Source of the DNA: Candidatus Cloacimonas sp. SDB
GTDB lineage: Bacteria; Cloacimonadota; Cloacimonadia; Cloacimonadales; TCS61
DNA length: 9,036 nucleotides
Direction of reading: 5' to 3'
NCBI GenBank assembly: GCA_001412425.1
Contig: LKUH01000514.1
Coordinates: 1 to 9,036 of the forward strand
In this document: one piece after another, positions 1 through 7,007 of the stretch
Layout of the letters: the number at the start of each line of letters is the position of its first letter
Numbering within the stretch: the stretch's first letter is position 1
Made by a program: the position numbers and the translations under genes
Notes under the pieces: generated by a model
The model's database searches: none
The model's input: only the letters and a program-made list of their open reading frames with translations
Told to the model about the DNA's origin: nothing

Positions 1-43
1 GCAAGTGAGAAGCATATATTTAAAAAAAAGAGAATATTAAACA

Positions 44-160
44 ATGATTAAAAAAACATCAGCAATTATAATAACCATAAGTTTATTTATCTTGATTGCA
101 AATAATGCTTTTGCTGGTCTTTTAGAGCAAAAGATGAAGATATTAATCAAAAAGAGATTT
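44..160 (+). other. In-frame upstream signal-peptide-like segment (alternative N-terminus of the lipoprotein gene)
   Basis: From ATG 44 the frame runs without a stop into the lipoprotein gene. It encodes a convincing type I signal peptide on its own: MIKK, a hydrophobic core of isoleucines and leucines, and an AFA cleavage site at residues 22-24 followed by GLLEQ. About 15 residues later the second export signal with its lipobox begins. A purine-rich stretch (AAAGAGA, 27-33) lies 10 bases before ATG 44, so translation could start here and give 205 residues. Either this is the true start and the second hydrophobic stretch is a membrane anchor, or it is the remnant of another exported protein that lost its stop. 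A further in-frame ATG lies at 134. Confidence 0.4.
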
Positions 161-661
161 ATGAAAATATCCAAAGTTGTAACTTACATTATACTGTTAG
201 TGGGTCTTGTTATTGTTGGTTGCACTGAAAAAAATTGTGTTTCTGTGCCTGAAAATTACAATGATCAAGGCAAAGAATTAATTTACGCTCCAGAGCGTGT
301 TGAAGGTGATGACTGCTGCGGTTCTTTTTTGGAATTCGGTTCAGGACCTGACTTTCAGTGTGCAATAGACGACGCCATAGAAAAAGGGCAAGAAAAATTC
401 GGTGAGGAATATGTTGCTCTTGCTGATATAATAGCCTGGTATGAAATAACCAACTATGTGGTTTATTCCACACATTGTGCAAAAGTTACGGGATGGCCTG
501 CTCGATTTGCTACTGACAGATTTGATTTATCAAATTTTACAGGAGAAAATATTCCAATGATATTTGATGGTAAACCTATCTATTATCATAGTTCTACAGG
601 TATAAAAAACAATTTTGATAATTTTGAATATACTATAAAAACTATAAAGAAAGAAATGTAG
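161..661 (+). CDS. Small Cys-rich putative lipoprotein of unknown function
   Basis: Reading frame open from ATG 44, but the best-supported start is ATG 161, giving 166 residues. From there the protein begins MKISK, followed by a hydrophobic stretch and the lipobox I-V-G-C with Cys at residue 21, the classic layout of a signal-peptidase II lipoprotein. A weak AAAGAG lies 4 bases before this ATG. The mature part is rich in cysteine (residues 26, 52-53 as a CC pair, 67 and 106), which suggests disulphides in the periplasm. The stretch from about residue 68 to 116 (A-x-x-DAIEKG, then VALAD, Y-x-x-TNYVVYSTHC, V-x-GWPARF) loosely recalls the pattern of small TRL-like/DUF lipoproteins, where a helix is followed by strands ending in a 'Y..C..V.G' motif; this is only a resemblance. 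The stop codon overlaps the Shine-Dalgarno of the RND gene 12 bases downstream, so the two are probably co-transcribed. Function unknown. Confidence 0.7.
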   Translation: MKISKVVTYIILLVGLVIVGCTEKNCVSVPENYNDQGKELIYAPERVEGDDCCGSFLEFGSGPDFQCAIDDAIEKGQEKFGEEYVALADIIAWYEITNYVVYSTHCAKVTGWPARFATDRFDLSNFTGENIPMIFDGKPIYYHSSTGIKNNFDNFEYTIKTIKKEM

Positions 662-673
662 GAGAAAAAAAGA

Positions 674-3619
674 ATGAGAAAATTTGCAGAACTGGTGCTG
701 AAATATCGTATTCCAATTATAATAGGAACTATCATTATAACAATATTCATGGCACTACAATTAGGAAAATTGAAAATCAATAGTGACATTTTGGAATACT
801 TACCACAAGATGATCCGAATGTGGTTTTATTTAATGAAGTCGGAGATAAGTTTGGTGGTAATTCTCTGGCAATGATCGCTTTGGAAACAGACAATGTTTT
901 TAATCCGAACACACTGAATCGTGTAAATATCATAACACAGAAATTTAAAGAAATGCCGGAAATATCTTATGTAACCGGCCTTACGGATGTTATCGATATT
1001 AAGAAAATGCAATATGGATTGGAAGTCGGAAAATTAATCGATGAGCAAAATATTCCATCCGAAAAAGATGAATTGGAAAAGATCAAAAATTATACATTAT
1101 CCAAAGAAATGTATCGCGGAAATATTGTTTCGGGTGATGGAACTATCGCAGTAATAATCGCCAGATTGAAAGATGATGTCGATAGAATCGCAATCGGTCG
1201 GGAGATGAAAGAATTTGTTCTATCCACAGAAGGAAATGAAAAACTATATTTTGCCGGCATTCCCTTCCAGATGATCTTCCTGACAGATGTTATTAATTCG
1301 GATGTTATCAAATTACTTCCTGTAGTTCTTCTTTTATTGATCATAACTCTGGCAATAAGTTTCCGCAGCAAGCGTGGAGTGATATTACCGCTCTCAACAG
1401 TGATCATCAGCACAACCTGGGGTTTGGGATTAATGTCTTTGCTGGGGATCAAACTTACGATCGCTTCGGACGGAATGCCCATCTTATTACTCGCTATCGG
1501 CAGTGCTTACGGAATTCATCTCGTAAACAAATATTTTGAAGATATCAGCAAAGGCGACAATAAAATTGAAGCCATCAAAGATACGATCAGCGAAGTCGGT
1601 GTTCCGATTTTTCTAGCAGGATTGACCACATCCATCGGATTTTTAGCGTTTTTAGTTTCCAATCTGACTATCATCAAGGAATTTGGTTTTTTCACAGCAA
1701 TCGGAGTTATGTTCGCTTATATTGTTGCCATCACTTTTTTGCCTGCCTTACTATCATTTATGCCTGCTCCAAAAATCAAAACAAAAAAGGAATCTCATAA
1801 ATTGACTTCGACGGACAATTTTATGATCGGTTTGAGCAGATTAATTCTAAAAAGAAAATTTGTTATTATGAGCATCGGTTTCCTGATTGTTGCTATTGGA
1901 ATTTTTTCACTTTTTAAGATCAACAGAGAAGTAAATATGGTGGATTATTTCAAGAAAGACAGCGAAATTCGACAGGCGGAAGATATGATGGAATCTAAAC
2001 TCGGTGGTTCTATTCCAATCCAGATTTTGGTGAAAGGTGATCTGCAGGAACCTGCTGTCTTAAAAGAAATAGTAAAATTGGAAAAATATCTGAAAAACCT
2101 GCCGGATGTACACAGTCCGCAATCGATTGCAGATCTTATCTGTGAAATGAACGATGTGATGAACGATAGATATTGCATTCCCGAAACCCGCGAGGGTGTA
2201 GCAAATCTCTGGTTCTTTTTAGAGGGAAATGAAATTCTCCCACAATTGATCAATTCGCAAAATAATGAAGGATTAATTCAGGCAAAACTGGGAACTGTTA
2301 ATACTAAAAAGTTGACTCTTGTAACTGATGAAATTGATAGATTTATTTCTGAAAATATAAATTCCGATATTTTGATGATAAACTTGGCAGAAGCAAATTC
2401 CAATCAAAAAGAAATAAATCAGGAAAGAGTAAGAAATATTTCAAATAAGATTTTTTATGATGCTGCTTATTATGGTTTTGAAATAAAAGACAAAATTGAT
2501 TTAGAACAAATTCTGCATAAATATCTAACACAAAAGAATCTAGAAATTCCAACTTCCAACCTGACAACAAAATTAGTAGATTATATGAAAAATGAGGATG
2601 GTGATCTGCTGATAAAATCTTCATCTTTGCAGAAAAAAGTTGTAAATTCACTCATCAGATATGTTGAGAAAAATGATAATTATACTGAAAAGGGAATTGT
2701 TTCTCATTTAAAGAAAATTGTTCCGGGTTCATATTACGAAGATGATCCTGAAATGCTGGACTATGCTGCGATGTCGATAATATCTATCATCGAGAATGAG
2801 ATAAAATGGGATAAAGTAAATAACCTGATAAAAGAAATAACACCGTTATTTTCAAAAGATATTAAGCAGAATTCTAATTTTCATAAGAACCTGATCGGTG
2901 ATGTCTGGGAAATTAATGATACTCAAATATTCATTTCTAATGCGAAATATAAAAATTTGAATAAAGATGGTCAATTCTCACCGATTTCTCTCGATTTACA
3001 GCAAACAGGTATGCCGATCATTTATAAAGACATCGACAACAACATCGTTTCCAGCCAAACATACAGCCTTATTTTTGCAATAGGGCTTGTCTTGATTTTG
3101 CTGGCAATTCAATTCAAATCGTTTATTGGTGGGTTAATTTCAATTTTACCGATTGTTCTGACCGTGCTTTTTAATTTCGTAATTATGTGGATTTTCAAAA
3201 TTCCCTTAGATGCGGCAACAGTGATGATCGGAAGTGTTGCAGTGGGAATCGGGATCGATTATACAATTCACTTTAACAACCGTTTCCATTTTGAGATTGG
3301 CAAGAAAAACAGCGTGGAAAATGCTCTTGAAACAACTTTGAGAACAACCGGTAAAGCCATCATAATAAATGCTTTTTCCGTGATGCTCGGTTTTCTGACA
3401 TTATTATTGGGAAACATTGTTCCAATGCAGAGATTCGGTTGGCTGATCGCTCTAACGATGGTGATTAGTGCGACTGCATCGATCACTTTCCTGCCATCAC
3501 TTCTTCTAATTACACACGCTTCTTTTATTGGAGATTTAAAACATAAGGCATTACGACAGGCAATAAATATCAAAGCAAATATAAAACAGAAAGTGAATGA
3601 TTTCAAAGAAAAAAAATGA
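674..3619 (+). CDS. RND/MMPL-family transporter (HAE3-like), inner membrane, with enlarged second periplasmic loop
   Basis: A 981-residue proton-driven RND-type exporter with the usual two-fold layout. One helix lies at about 12-30, then a periplasmic loop to about 212, a bundle of five helices from about 214 to 365 (sterol-sensing-domain-like), a helix at about 396-416, a second loop to about 795 and five more helices to about 955. Family marks are the GSAYGIHLVNKY stretch (276-287), the P-I-F-L-A-G-L-T-T-S-I-GF helix with the following IKEFG, and in the second half GIGIDYTIHFNNRF (from 858) with Asp862-Tyr863, the likely proton-relay pair seen in MmpL proteins. The first half has Ala278-Tyr279 at the matching place. 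The second loop is about twice the size of the first because of an extra, helix-rich, AT-rich segment at about 569-772. The start is fixed by AGGAG at 660-664. Family members export lipids, hopanoids or other lipophiles; the following LolA-like and barrel genes suggest a lipid-like cargo here, which is inference. Confidence 0.9.
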   Translation: MRKFAELVLKYRIPIIIGTIIITIFMALQLGKLKINSDILEYLPQDDPNVVLFNEVGDKFGGNSLAMIALETDNVFNPNTLNRVNIITQKFKEMPEISYVTGLTDVIDIKKMQYGLEVGKLIDEQNIPSEKDELEKIKNYTLSKEMYRGNIVSGDGTIAVIIARLKDDVDRIAIGREMKEFVLSTEGNEKLYFAGIPFQMIFLTDVINSDVIKLLPVVLLLLIITLAISFRSKRGVILPLSTVIISTTWGLGLMSLLGIKLTIASDGMPILLLAIGSAYGIHLVNKYFEDISKGDNKIEAIKDTISEVGVPIFLAGLTTSIGFLAFLVSNLTIIKEFGFFTAIGVMFAYIVAITFLPALLSFMPAPKIKTKKESHKLTSTDNFMIGLSRLILKRKFVIMSIGFLIVAIGIFSLFKINREVNMVDYFKKDSEIRQAEDMMESKLGGSIPIQILVKGDLQEPAVLKEIVKLEKYLKNLPDVHSPQSIADLICEMNDVMNDRYCIPETREGVANLWFFLEGNEILPQLINSQNNEGLIQAKLGTVNTKKLTLVTDEIDRFISENINSDILMINLAEANSNQKEINQERVRNISNKIFYDAAYYGFEIKDKIDLEQILHKYLTQKNLEIPTSNLTTKLVDYMKNEDGDLLIKSSSLQKKVVNSLIRYVEKNDNYTEKGIVSHLKKIVPGSYYEDDPEMLDYAAMSIISIIENEIKWDKVNNLIKEITPLFSKDIKQNSNFHKNLIGDVWEINDTQIFISNAKYKNLNKDGQFSPISLDLQQTGMPIIYKDIDNNIVSSQTYSLIFAIGLVLILLAIQFKSFIGGLISILPIVLTVLFNFVIMWIFKIPLDAATVMIGSVAVGIGIDYTIHFNNRFHFEIGKKNSVENALETTLRTTGKAIIINAFSVMLGFLTLLLGNIVPMQRFGWLIALTMVISATASITFLPSLLLITHASFIGDLKHKALRQAINIKANIKQKVNDFKEKK
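2378..2989 (+). other. Inserted helical domain within the second periplasmic loop of the RND transporter
   Basis: Covers about residues 569-772 of the transporter. In HAE3-type relatives, the loop segment ending in a helix like 'TDEIDRFISEN' normally leads within some 10-20 residues to a 'TG.P' strand and then the next membrane helix. Here that helix (ending near 568) and the TGMPIIYKDIDNNIVSSQ segment (from 778) are separated by about 200 polar, Lys/Asn/Glu-rich residues that look mostly alpha-helical. Base composition changes too: hand-counted G+C is 79 of 300 bases at 2401-2700 against 126 of 300 at 1381-1680 in the membrane bundle. The boundaries are estimates and no domain was recognised. 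Confidence 0.5.
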
Positions 3620-3622
3620 GGA
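3618..3622 (+). promoter_or_regulatory. Ribosome binding site of the patatin gene (decides its start)
   Basis: GAGGA begins inside the TGA stop of the RND gene and lies 7 bases before ATG 3630. A start at the earlier in-frame ATG 3597 would overlap the RND gene by 23 bases and has no comparable site. Confidence 0.7.
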
Positions 3623-3629
3623 AATAATT

Positions 3630-4571
3630 ATGGAATGGAAAAATAAATTAATGAAACACTTTAAAAAGAAAAAAGTAGGTTTGGTTCTTGGCAGTGGTGG
3701 AGCAAAAGGGCTATCTCATATTGGGGTAATAAAATTTTTGGAAGAATTGGATGTAAAAATTGATTTTATTGCCGGTGCAAGTATTGGAGCTCTGATTGGA
3801 GGTGCTTACGCTAGTGGATTAAGTATCAAAGAGATTGAAGATATTGCTTTGGAAACCGATCTAACATCCACAGCAAAACTGTTTTCGCCCGGATTTGGTA
3901 AATCAGGTTTGGTTACAGGTTCAAAAGTTCAGGAATTTTTAACTTCAAAATTAGGTAACAAGAATATCGAAGATCTGAAAATTCCATTTACAGCAGTTGC
4001 AACCGATATAATCACAGGACAGGAAATTCATTTTAATAAAGGTGATCTCGTAGAAGCAATTCGTGCCAGTATTTCAATTCCAATTGTCTTTCAACCTGTG
4101 ATCCGTAATAACATTGTTCTTGTTGACGGTGGTCTGGTAAATCCTGTTCCGATCAATGTAGTTCGTGAAATGGGAGCGGATCATATTATTGCGGTTAATA
4201 TTTTATCATCAAAAAACAATCCTGACCCGAAACCCGACAAAAAGTTTAACAATAAAATAGATTTGGATAAGCCTCTCGAAATCATTCCAGTTCTGCAAAG
4301 AAAAATCGAAGACTTGATAATAGACCATAAATGGATAAGAAATTTCATCAAACAAAAAGAAAAACAAGATTTACCGGGAATGAAAAAAATATTCAATCAA
4401 TCCGTTCAGATAGCCCAGGAAAAGTTAATCGAACTATCTATTGAATTATATAAACCAGATGTTTTGATAGAACCGGAAGTGGGAAATATCAGCATATTCG
4501 ATTTTTATAAAGCGGAAGAAATAATTGAAATAGGATATGAATCTGCCAAAGCAATTTCCAAAGAAAAATAA
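3630..4571 (+). CDS. Patatin-like phospholipase (RssA/NTE type lipid acyl hydrolase)
   Basis: A 313-residue lipid acyl hydrolase with the Ser-Asp dyad of the patatin family. Visible motifs are the oxyanion glycine stretch LGSGGAKG (20-27), the nucleophile motif G-A-S-I-G with Ser51, the TAVATDIITG segment (121-130), AIRASISIP (143-151) and the DGG motif with Asp166. The C-terminal part (about 206-313) contains PDVLIEP and the DFYKAEEIIEIGY stretch common in bacterial RssA-like proteins, so the protein looks complete. There is no signal peptide: the N-terminus is a short Lys-rich stretch (MEWKNKLMKHFKKKK), so the enzyme is likely cytoplasmic and could sit on the inner membrane face through these basic residues. 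It begins 10 bases after the transporter gene and ends 20 bases before the LolA-like gene, placing it inside the transport cluster. Substrate cannot be read; phospholipid or lysophospholipid is the family expectation. Confidence 0.92.
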   Translation: MEWKNKLMKHFKKKKVGLVLGSGGAKGLSHIGVIKFLEELDVKIDFIAGASIGALIGGAYASGLSIKEIEDIALETDLTSTAKLFSPGFGKSGLVTGSKVQEFLTSKLGNKNIEDLKIPFTAVATDIITGQEIHFNKGDLVEAIRASISIPIVFQPVIRNNIVLVDGGLVNPVPINVVREMGADHIIAVNILSSKNNPDPKPDKKFNNKIDLDKPLEIIPVLQRKIEDLIIDHKWIRNFIKQKEKQDLPGMKKIFNQSVQIAQEKLIELSIELYKPDVLIEPEVGNISIFDFYKAEEIIEIGYESAKAISKEK

Positions 4572-4591
4572 AAAAGCAAAGGAGACAAAAG

Positions 4592-5338
4592 ATGAAAAAA
4601 ACGGCAATAACCATTACAATGTTTCTGATTGTGGTATGTGGAAGTATTTATGCTCAAACACCCACAGCAGAAGACATTCTCAAAAATGCAGATGCAGTCG
4701 TGAATGCACCGCAAGATCAGGAAATATCGTTAAAAATGACTTTAACGGACAAAGGTGGAAATGAGAAAATAAGAGAGATGAAGATGTATCAGAAAGGTGA
4801 TGAAACACGTTTAGTTCGCTTTCTTTCACCGGCAGACCAGAAAGGCGTCAGCTTCTTATCACTTCCTGATGATGTTCAGTATATATACCTTCCGGCATTT
4901 AATAAGGTAAGACGAATCGCTTCTCACATCAAAAATGATAATTTTGCAGGCACGGATTTCAGTTATGACGATATGAGTGCCAGCAAATATGCAGAAGAAT
5001 ACGATGCTACCCTTTTAGAAAAAACAGATGATCTGTATATTTTGGAACTCATTCCCAAACCGGGTGTGGAAAAGAGTTACAGCAAATTGAAAATGTGGGC
5101 AAGGCAAGATAATTTTTATCCTGTAAAAGTGGAATTTTATGATAAAAATTCAACTCTATGGAAATTATTTGAAAGCCGAAACATCAAAAAGAATGGTAAA
5201 TATTGGATTGCATCCGAGGCGGAAATGACTGACCTGAAAAAAGAACACAGCACTAAAATGATTATGGAAAAAGTGGAATTAGATAAAGGTCTTTCGGATA
5301 ATATTTTCACTGAAAGAAATCTGAAAAGAGTTAAATAG
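4592..5338 (+). CDS. LolA-like periplasmic protein ('outer membrane lipoprotein-sorting protein', PF17131 type)
   Basis: A 248-residue exported protein. The N-terminus MKKTAITITMFLIVVCGSIYA is a type I signal peptide, with cleavage likely before QTP; the Cys at residue 16 is preceded by Val-Val and is not a lipobox. The mature part opens with a helix (AEDILKNADAVVNAP) typical of LolA-fold proteins, followed by strands. The hallmark is at residues 79-128: SPADQKGVSFLS, then YIYLPAFNKVRRI (97-109) and FAGTDFSYDD (118-127), the core signature of this family. LolA-fold proteins have an open beta-barrel cavity that binds acyl chains. PF17131 members are usually found beside RND/MMPL transporters and probably carry a lipid or lipidated cargo between the pump and the outer membrane; the true LolA role in lipoprotein sorting should not be assumed. 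AGGAG at 4580-4584 lies 7 bases before the ATG. Confidence 0.9.
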   Translation: MKKTAITITMFLIVVCGSIYAQTPTAEDILKNADAVVNAPQDQEISLKMTLTDKGGNEKIREMKMYQKGDETRLVRFLSPADQKGVSFLSLPDDVQYIYLPAFNKVRRIASHIKNDNFAGTDFSYDDMSASKYAEEYDATLLEKTDDLYILELIPKPGVEKSYSKLKMWARQDNFYPVKVEFYDKNSTLWKLFESRNIKKNGKYWIASEAEMTDLKKEHSTKMIMEKVELDKGLSDNIFTERNLKRVK

Positions 5339-5346
5339 ATTAGCCA

Positions 5347-5381
5347 AACCCTTGCGAATGGTCATTGCCTTCGCAAGGGTT
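5347..5381. repeat. Perfect 12-base inverted repeat (hairpin 1)
   Basis: Left arm 5347-5358 (AACCCTTGCGAA) and right arm 5370-5381 (TTCGCAAGGGTT) are exact reverse complements around an 11-base loop; GG 5360-5361 and CC 5368-5369 can add two pairs. It begins 8 bases after the LolA-like stop. The following bases are TTAAAAAA, not a T-run, so it is not a canonical intrinsic terminator for the + strand. It could protect or separate the upstream mRNA, or be part of a dispersed repeat. Confidence 0.8.
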
Positions 5382-5396
5382 AAAAAACACCGACAA

Positions 5397-5429
5397 TTAC
5401 GGAGGTCTCATAAACTCAACCATCCGTAA
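5397..5429. repeat. Second inverted repeat (hairpin 2), upstream of the barrel gene
   Basis: Arms TTACGGA (5397-5403) and TCCGTAA (5423-5429) are exact reverse complements. GGT 5404-5406 can pair with ACC 5419-5421 across a bulged A, leaving a 12-base loop. The left arm contains GGAGGT (5401-5406), a near-perfect Shine-Dalgarno core without a start codon at suitable distance. It lies 15 bases after hairpin 1 and 28 bases before the barrel gene's start, so it is in the leader of that gene. Confidence 0.7.
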
Positions 5430-5445
5430 GGTCTTTAATAAAAAA

Positions 5446-5450
5446 GAGGA
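5446..5450 (+). promoter_or_regulatory. Ribosome binding site of the outer-membrane barrel gene (decides its start)
   Basis: GAGGA 7 bases before ATG 5458. It supports that start, which opens directly on a signal peptide, over the longer reading frame that begins at TTG 5365 inside hairpin 1. Confidence 0.7.
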
Positions 5451-5457
5451 ATTTATT

Positions 5458-6789
5458 ATGAAAAAAATATTTATAATGACCGGCATACTAATTGCAATAT
5501 TCAGCAATTCTTATGCTCAAGCAGATTTTAGTATCAATGGTTTTCTGAAAACGGATAATCGAATGCTCACTGATGATAATTATTTTACCTGGAATGAAAA
5601 TCAATTAGGACTCAAATTTGCAGGTTCGTATTCCGGCAATTATCATCTATACAGTGAAGTTCGTTTAAGAGGTTTCGGCTTTCCGGAAATATCCCGAACA
5701 GCGGATTTGCAGGGTAAAGATAATATCTACAAATGGGAATTAGAATTTCGGGAAGCATATCTCGATCTATACCAGTTTGGTTTACAGGATTTGGATGTCA
5801 GGATCGGACGACAGATAATTACTTGGGGAACTGCGGACAGATTGAATCCGACTAGCAATATTTGCCCTGAAGATCTGGAAGATATTTTCAATTTTGGTGA
5901 ACAATCTGGCGTAAATTCTGTTTTGGCAACTTATTACTTGGAAAATTTCACTTTTTCCGGAGTATATGTGCCTACCTTCACTCCGGCGGTTTTACCTTCA
6001 GGTATTTATGCTTCTGCTCTTGCCACACCAATGGAACTTCCGGAAGGAATGATGCTTCGTAAGTATTGGGACAAAATTATCTTACCGGAACAGAAATTTA
6101 CAGAATCGTCGCAGGCAGCCCTTAAAGTTGGCACTTATTTATTCGATTATGATCTATCGGTAAGTTATTATTATGGCAGAGACGATTTACCTTTACTTAA
6201 CAAAGTAACGATTACTCCTATCGATACATTGGGAACTGTAGATGTGACAGCCGAGATGATCTATCCAAAAATGCAGGTTATCGGTGCGGATTTTGCCGGA
6301 AGCCTTCTCGATGTAGGGATTTGGGGAGAAGCCGCTCTCACCCTTCCTGATGAAGTCGAAATGGAAACTATAGTTGTGGATTCCATAACAAAATCAATTG
6401 CCCTGAAAGATGATCCGTATTGCAAATTCGTGATAGGTGGAGATTATACTTTCAAAAATGGAATATATATGAATACTCAATTTCTGCACGGTTTTATTCA
6501 CGAAAGAGGAAATGATGATCTGAATGATTATCTTACTTTTCGCATTGAAAAGAAATTCTTTAATGACGAACTGAAAATTGTTCCAATAGGTGGAGCAATT
6601 TCCGTAACCGATTGGGATGATTGGCAAAATAATTATGGATTCGTTGCAAATCCGGAAATAACTTATTATCCGTATGATAATATTGAAACGATTCTCGGGG
6701 CATTCATTCTTGACGGAAAAGGGGATAATATGTTCAGCAGTTTGAAAGATAATGATGAAGTTTATTTCAAAGCAAAGGTGAGTTTTTAA
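5458..6789 (+). CDS. Outer-membrane beta-barrel protein, DUF1302/porin-like
   Basis: 443 residues. The signal peptide MKKIFIMTGILIAIFSNSYA is followed by QADFSINGFL, a usual first barrel strand. The rest alternates short amphipathic strands rich in Tyr, Phe and Gly, and the last residues VYFKAKVSF end in Phe, the outer-membrane assembly signal. The strongest family mark is RIGRQIITWGTADRLNP (115-131) followed by NICPEDLEDIF, which matches the 'R.GRQ...WG.AD....P.D' pattern of DUF1302-like and related porin families. Proteins of this group are encoded with RND transporters and LolA/LolB-like proteins in other diderms, as here. Its role would be the outer-membrane end of the export path, or a receptor or pore for the cargo; this is inferred from context. 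It is separated from the LolA-like gene by 119 bases containing two hairpins, so its expression could be tuned separately. Confidence 0.85.
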   Translation: MKKIFIMTGILIAIFSNSYAQADFSINGFLKTDNRMLTDDNYFTWNENQLGLKFAGSYSGNYHLYSEVRLRGFGFPEISRTADLQGKDNIYKWELEFREAYLDLYQFGLQDLDVRIGRQIITWGTADRLNPTSNICPEDLEDIFNFGEQSGVNSVLATYYLENFTFSGVYVPTFTPAVLPSGIYASALATPMELPEGMMLRKYWDKIILPEQKFTESSQAALKVGTYLFDYDLSVSYYYGRDDLPLLNKVTITPIDTLGTVDVTAEMIYPKMQVIGADFAGSLLDVGIWGEAALTLPDEVEMETIVVDSITKSIALKDDPYCKFVIGGDYTFKNGIYMNTQFLHGFIHERGNDDLNDYLTFRIEKKFFNDELKIVPIGGAISVTDWDDWQNNYGFVANPEITYYPYDNIETILGAFILDGKGDNMFSSLKDNDEVYFKAKVSF

Positions 6790-6802
6790 AAAGAAATATA
6801 AA

Positions 6803-7000
6803 ATGGAATATTCTGAGATTTTATTCCTGATAATAGGTTCTCTTTTTTTTCTATTTGGCGTTGCTATTACCATCTTTCCAAATGAATTAGAGAGATGGTT
6901 ACATACTCATTCTATTCGCTCGGTTGGTTCCATTTATTTTGCGGGTTATATTATCGGTTTCATTGGGTTAGCAATATTGGTAACAATATTTTTGGGATAG
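6803..7000 (+). CDS. Small two-helix membrane protein (DUF2065-like layout)
   Basis: 65 residues, with hydrophobic helices at about 5-25 and 43-64 joined by a short polar loop (PNELERWLHTHSIRSVGS). The layout and the pattern 'IG...F.G......P.ELERW......R..G.....G.IGL' recall the small DUF2065 (YjeT-like) membrane proteins of unknown function, a weak resemblance without alignment. It starts 13 bases after the barrel gene behind only a poor purine-rich site (AAAAAGAAA), and ends 7 bases before the next membrane protein, so translation may depend partly on coupling. Hydrophobicity, gene-like spacing and no competing frame support it as a real gene. Confidence 0.7.
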   Translation: MEYSEILFLIIGSLFFLFGVAITIFPNELERWLHTHSIRSVGSIYFAGYIIGFIGLAILVTIFLG

Positions 7001-7007
7001 TTTGATT

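Noticed and set aside
1..43. Promoter before the first gene (TATATT at 15-20)
   Set aside because: AT-rich background and too little upstream sequence to find a matching -35 element.
3597..3629. Longer N-terminus for the patatin gene from ATG 3597
   Set aside because: It overlaps the RND gene and has no ribosome binding site, whereas ATG 3630 has GAGGA at 7 bases.
4537..4764. 75-residue + strand frame bridging the patatin and LolA-like genes
   Set aside because: It overlaps the ends of two well-supported genes in another frame and has low-complexity, Cys/Arg/Lys-rich composition.
5347..5381. Hairpin 1 as an intrinsic terminator
   Set aside because: No T-run follows on the + strand, and only a short TTT follows the stem when read on the - strand.
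5365..5457. Longer N-terminus for the barrel gene from TTG 5365
   Set aside because: It would read through both hairpins and bury the signal peptide; ATG 5458 has a proper ribosome binding site.
6394..6873. 159-residue - strand frame opposite the barrel gene
   Set aside because: It is antisense to a strong coding gene and Ile-rich in the way expected of a shadow; the other - strand frames (for example 586-933, 1090-1482, 2343-2651, 3268-3606) are rejected for the same reason.
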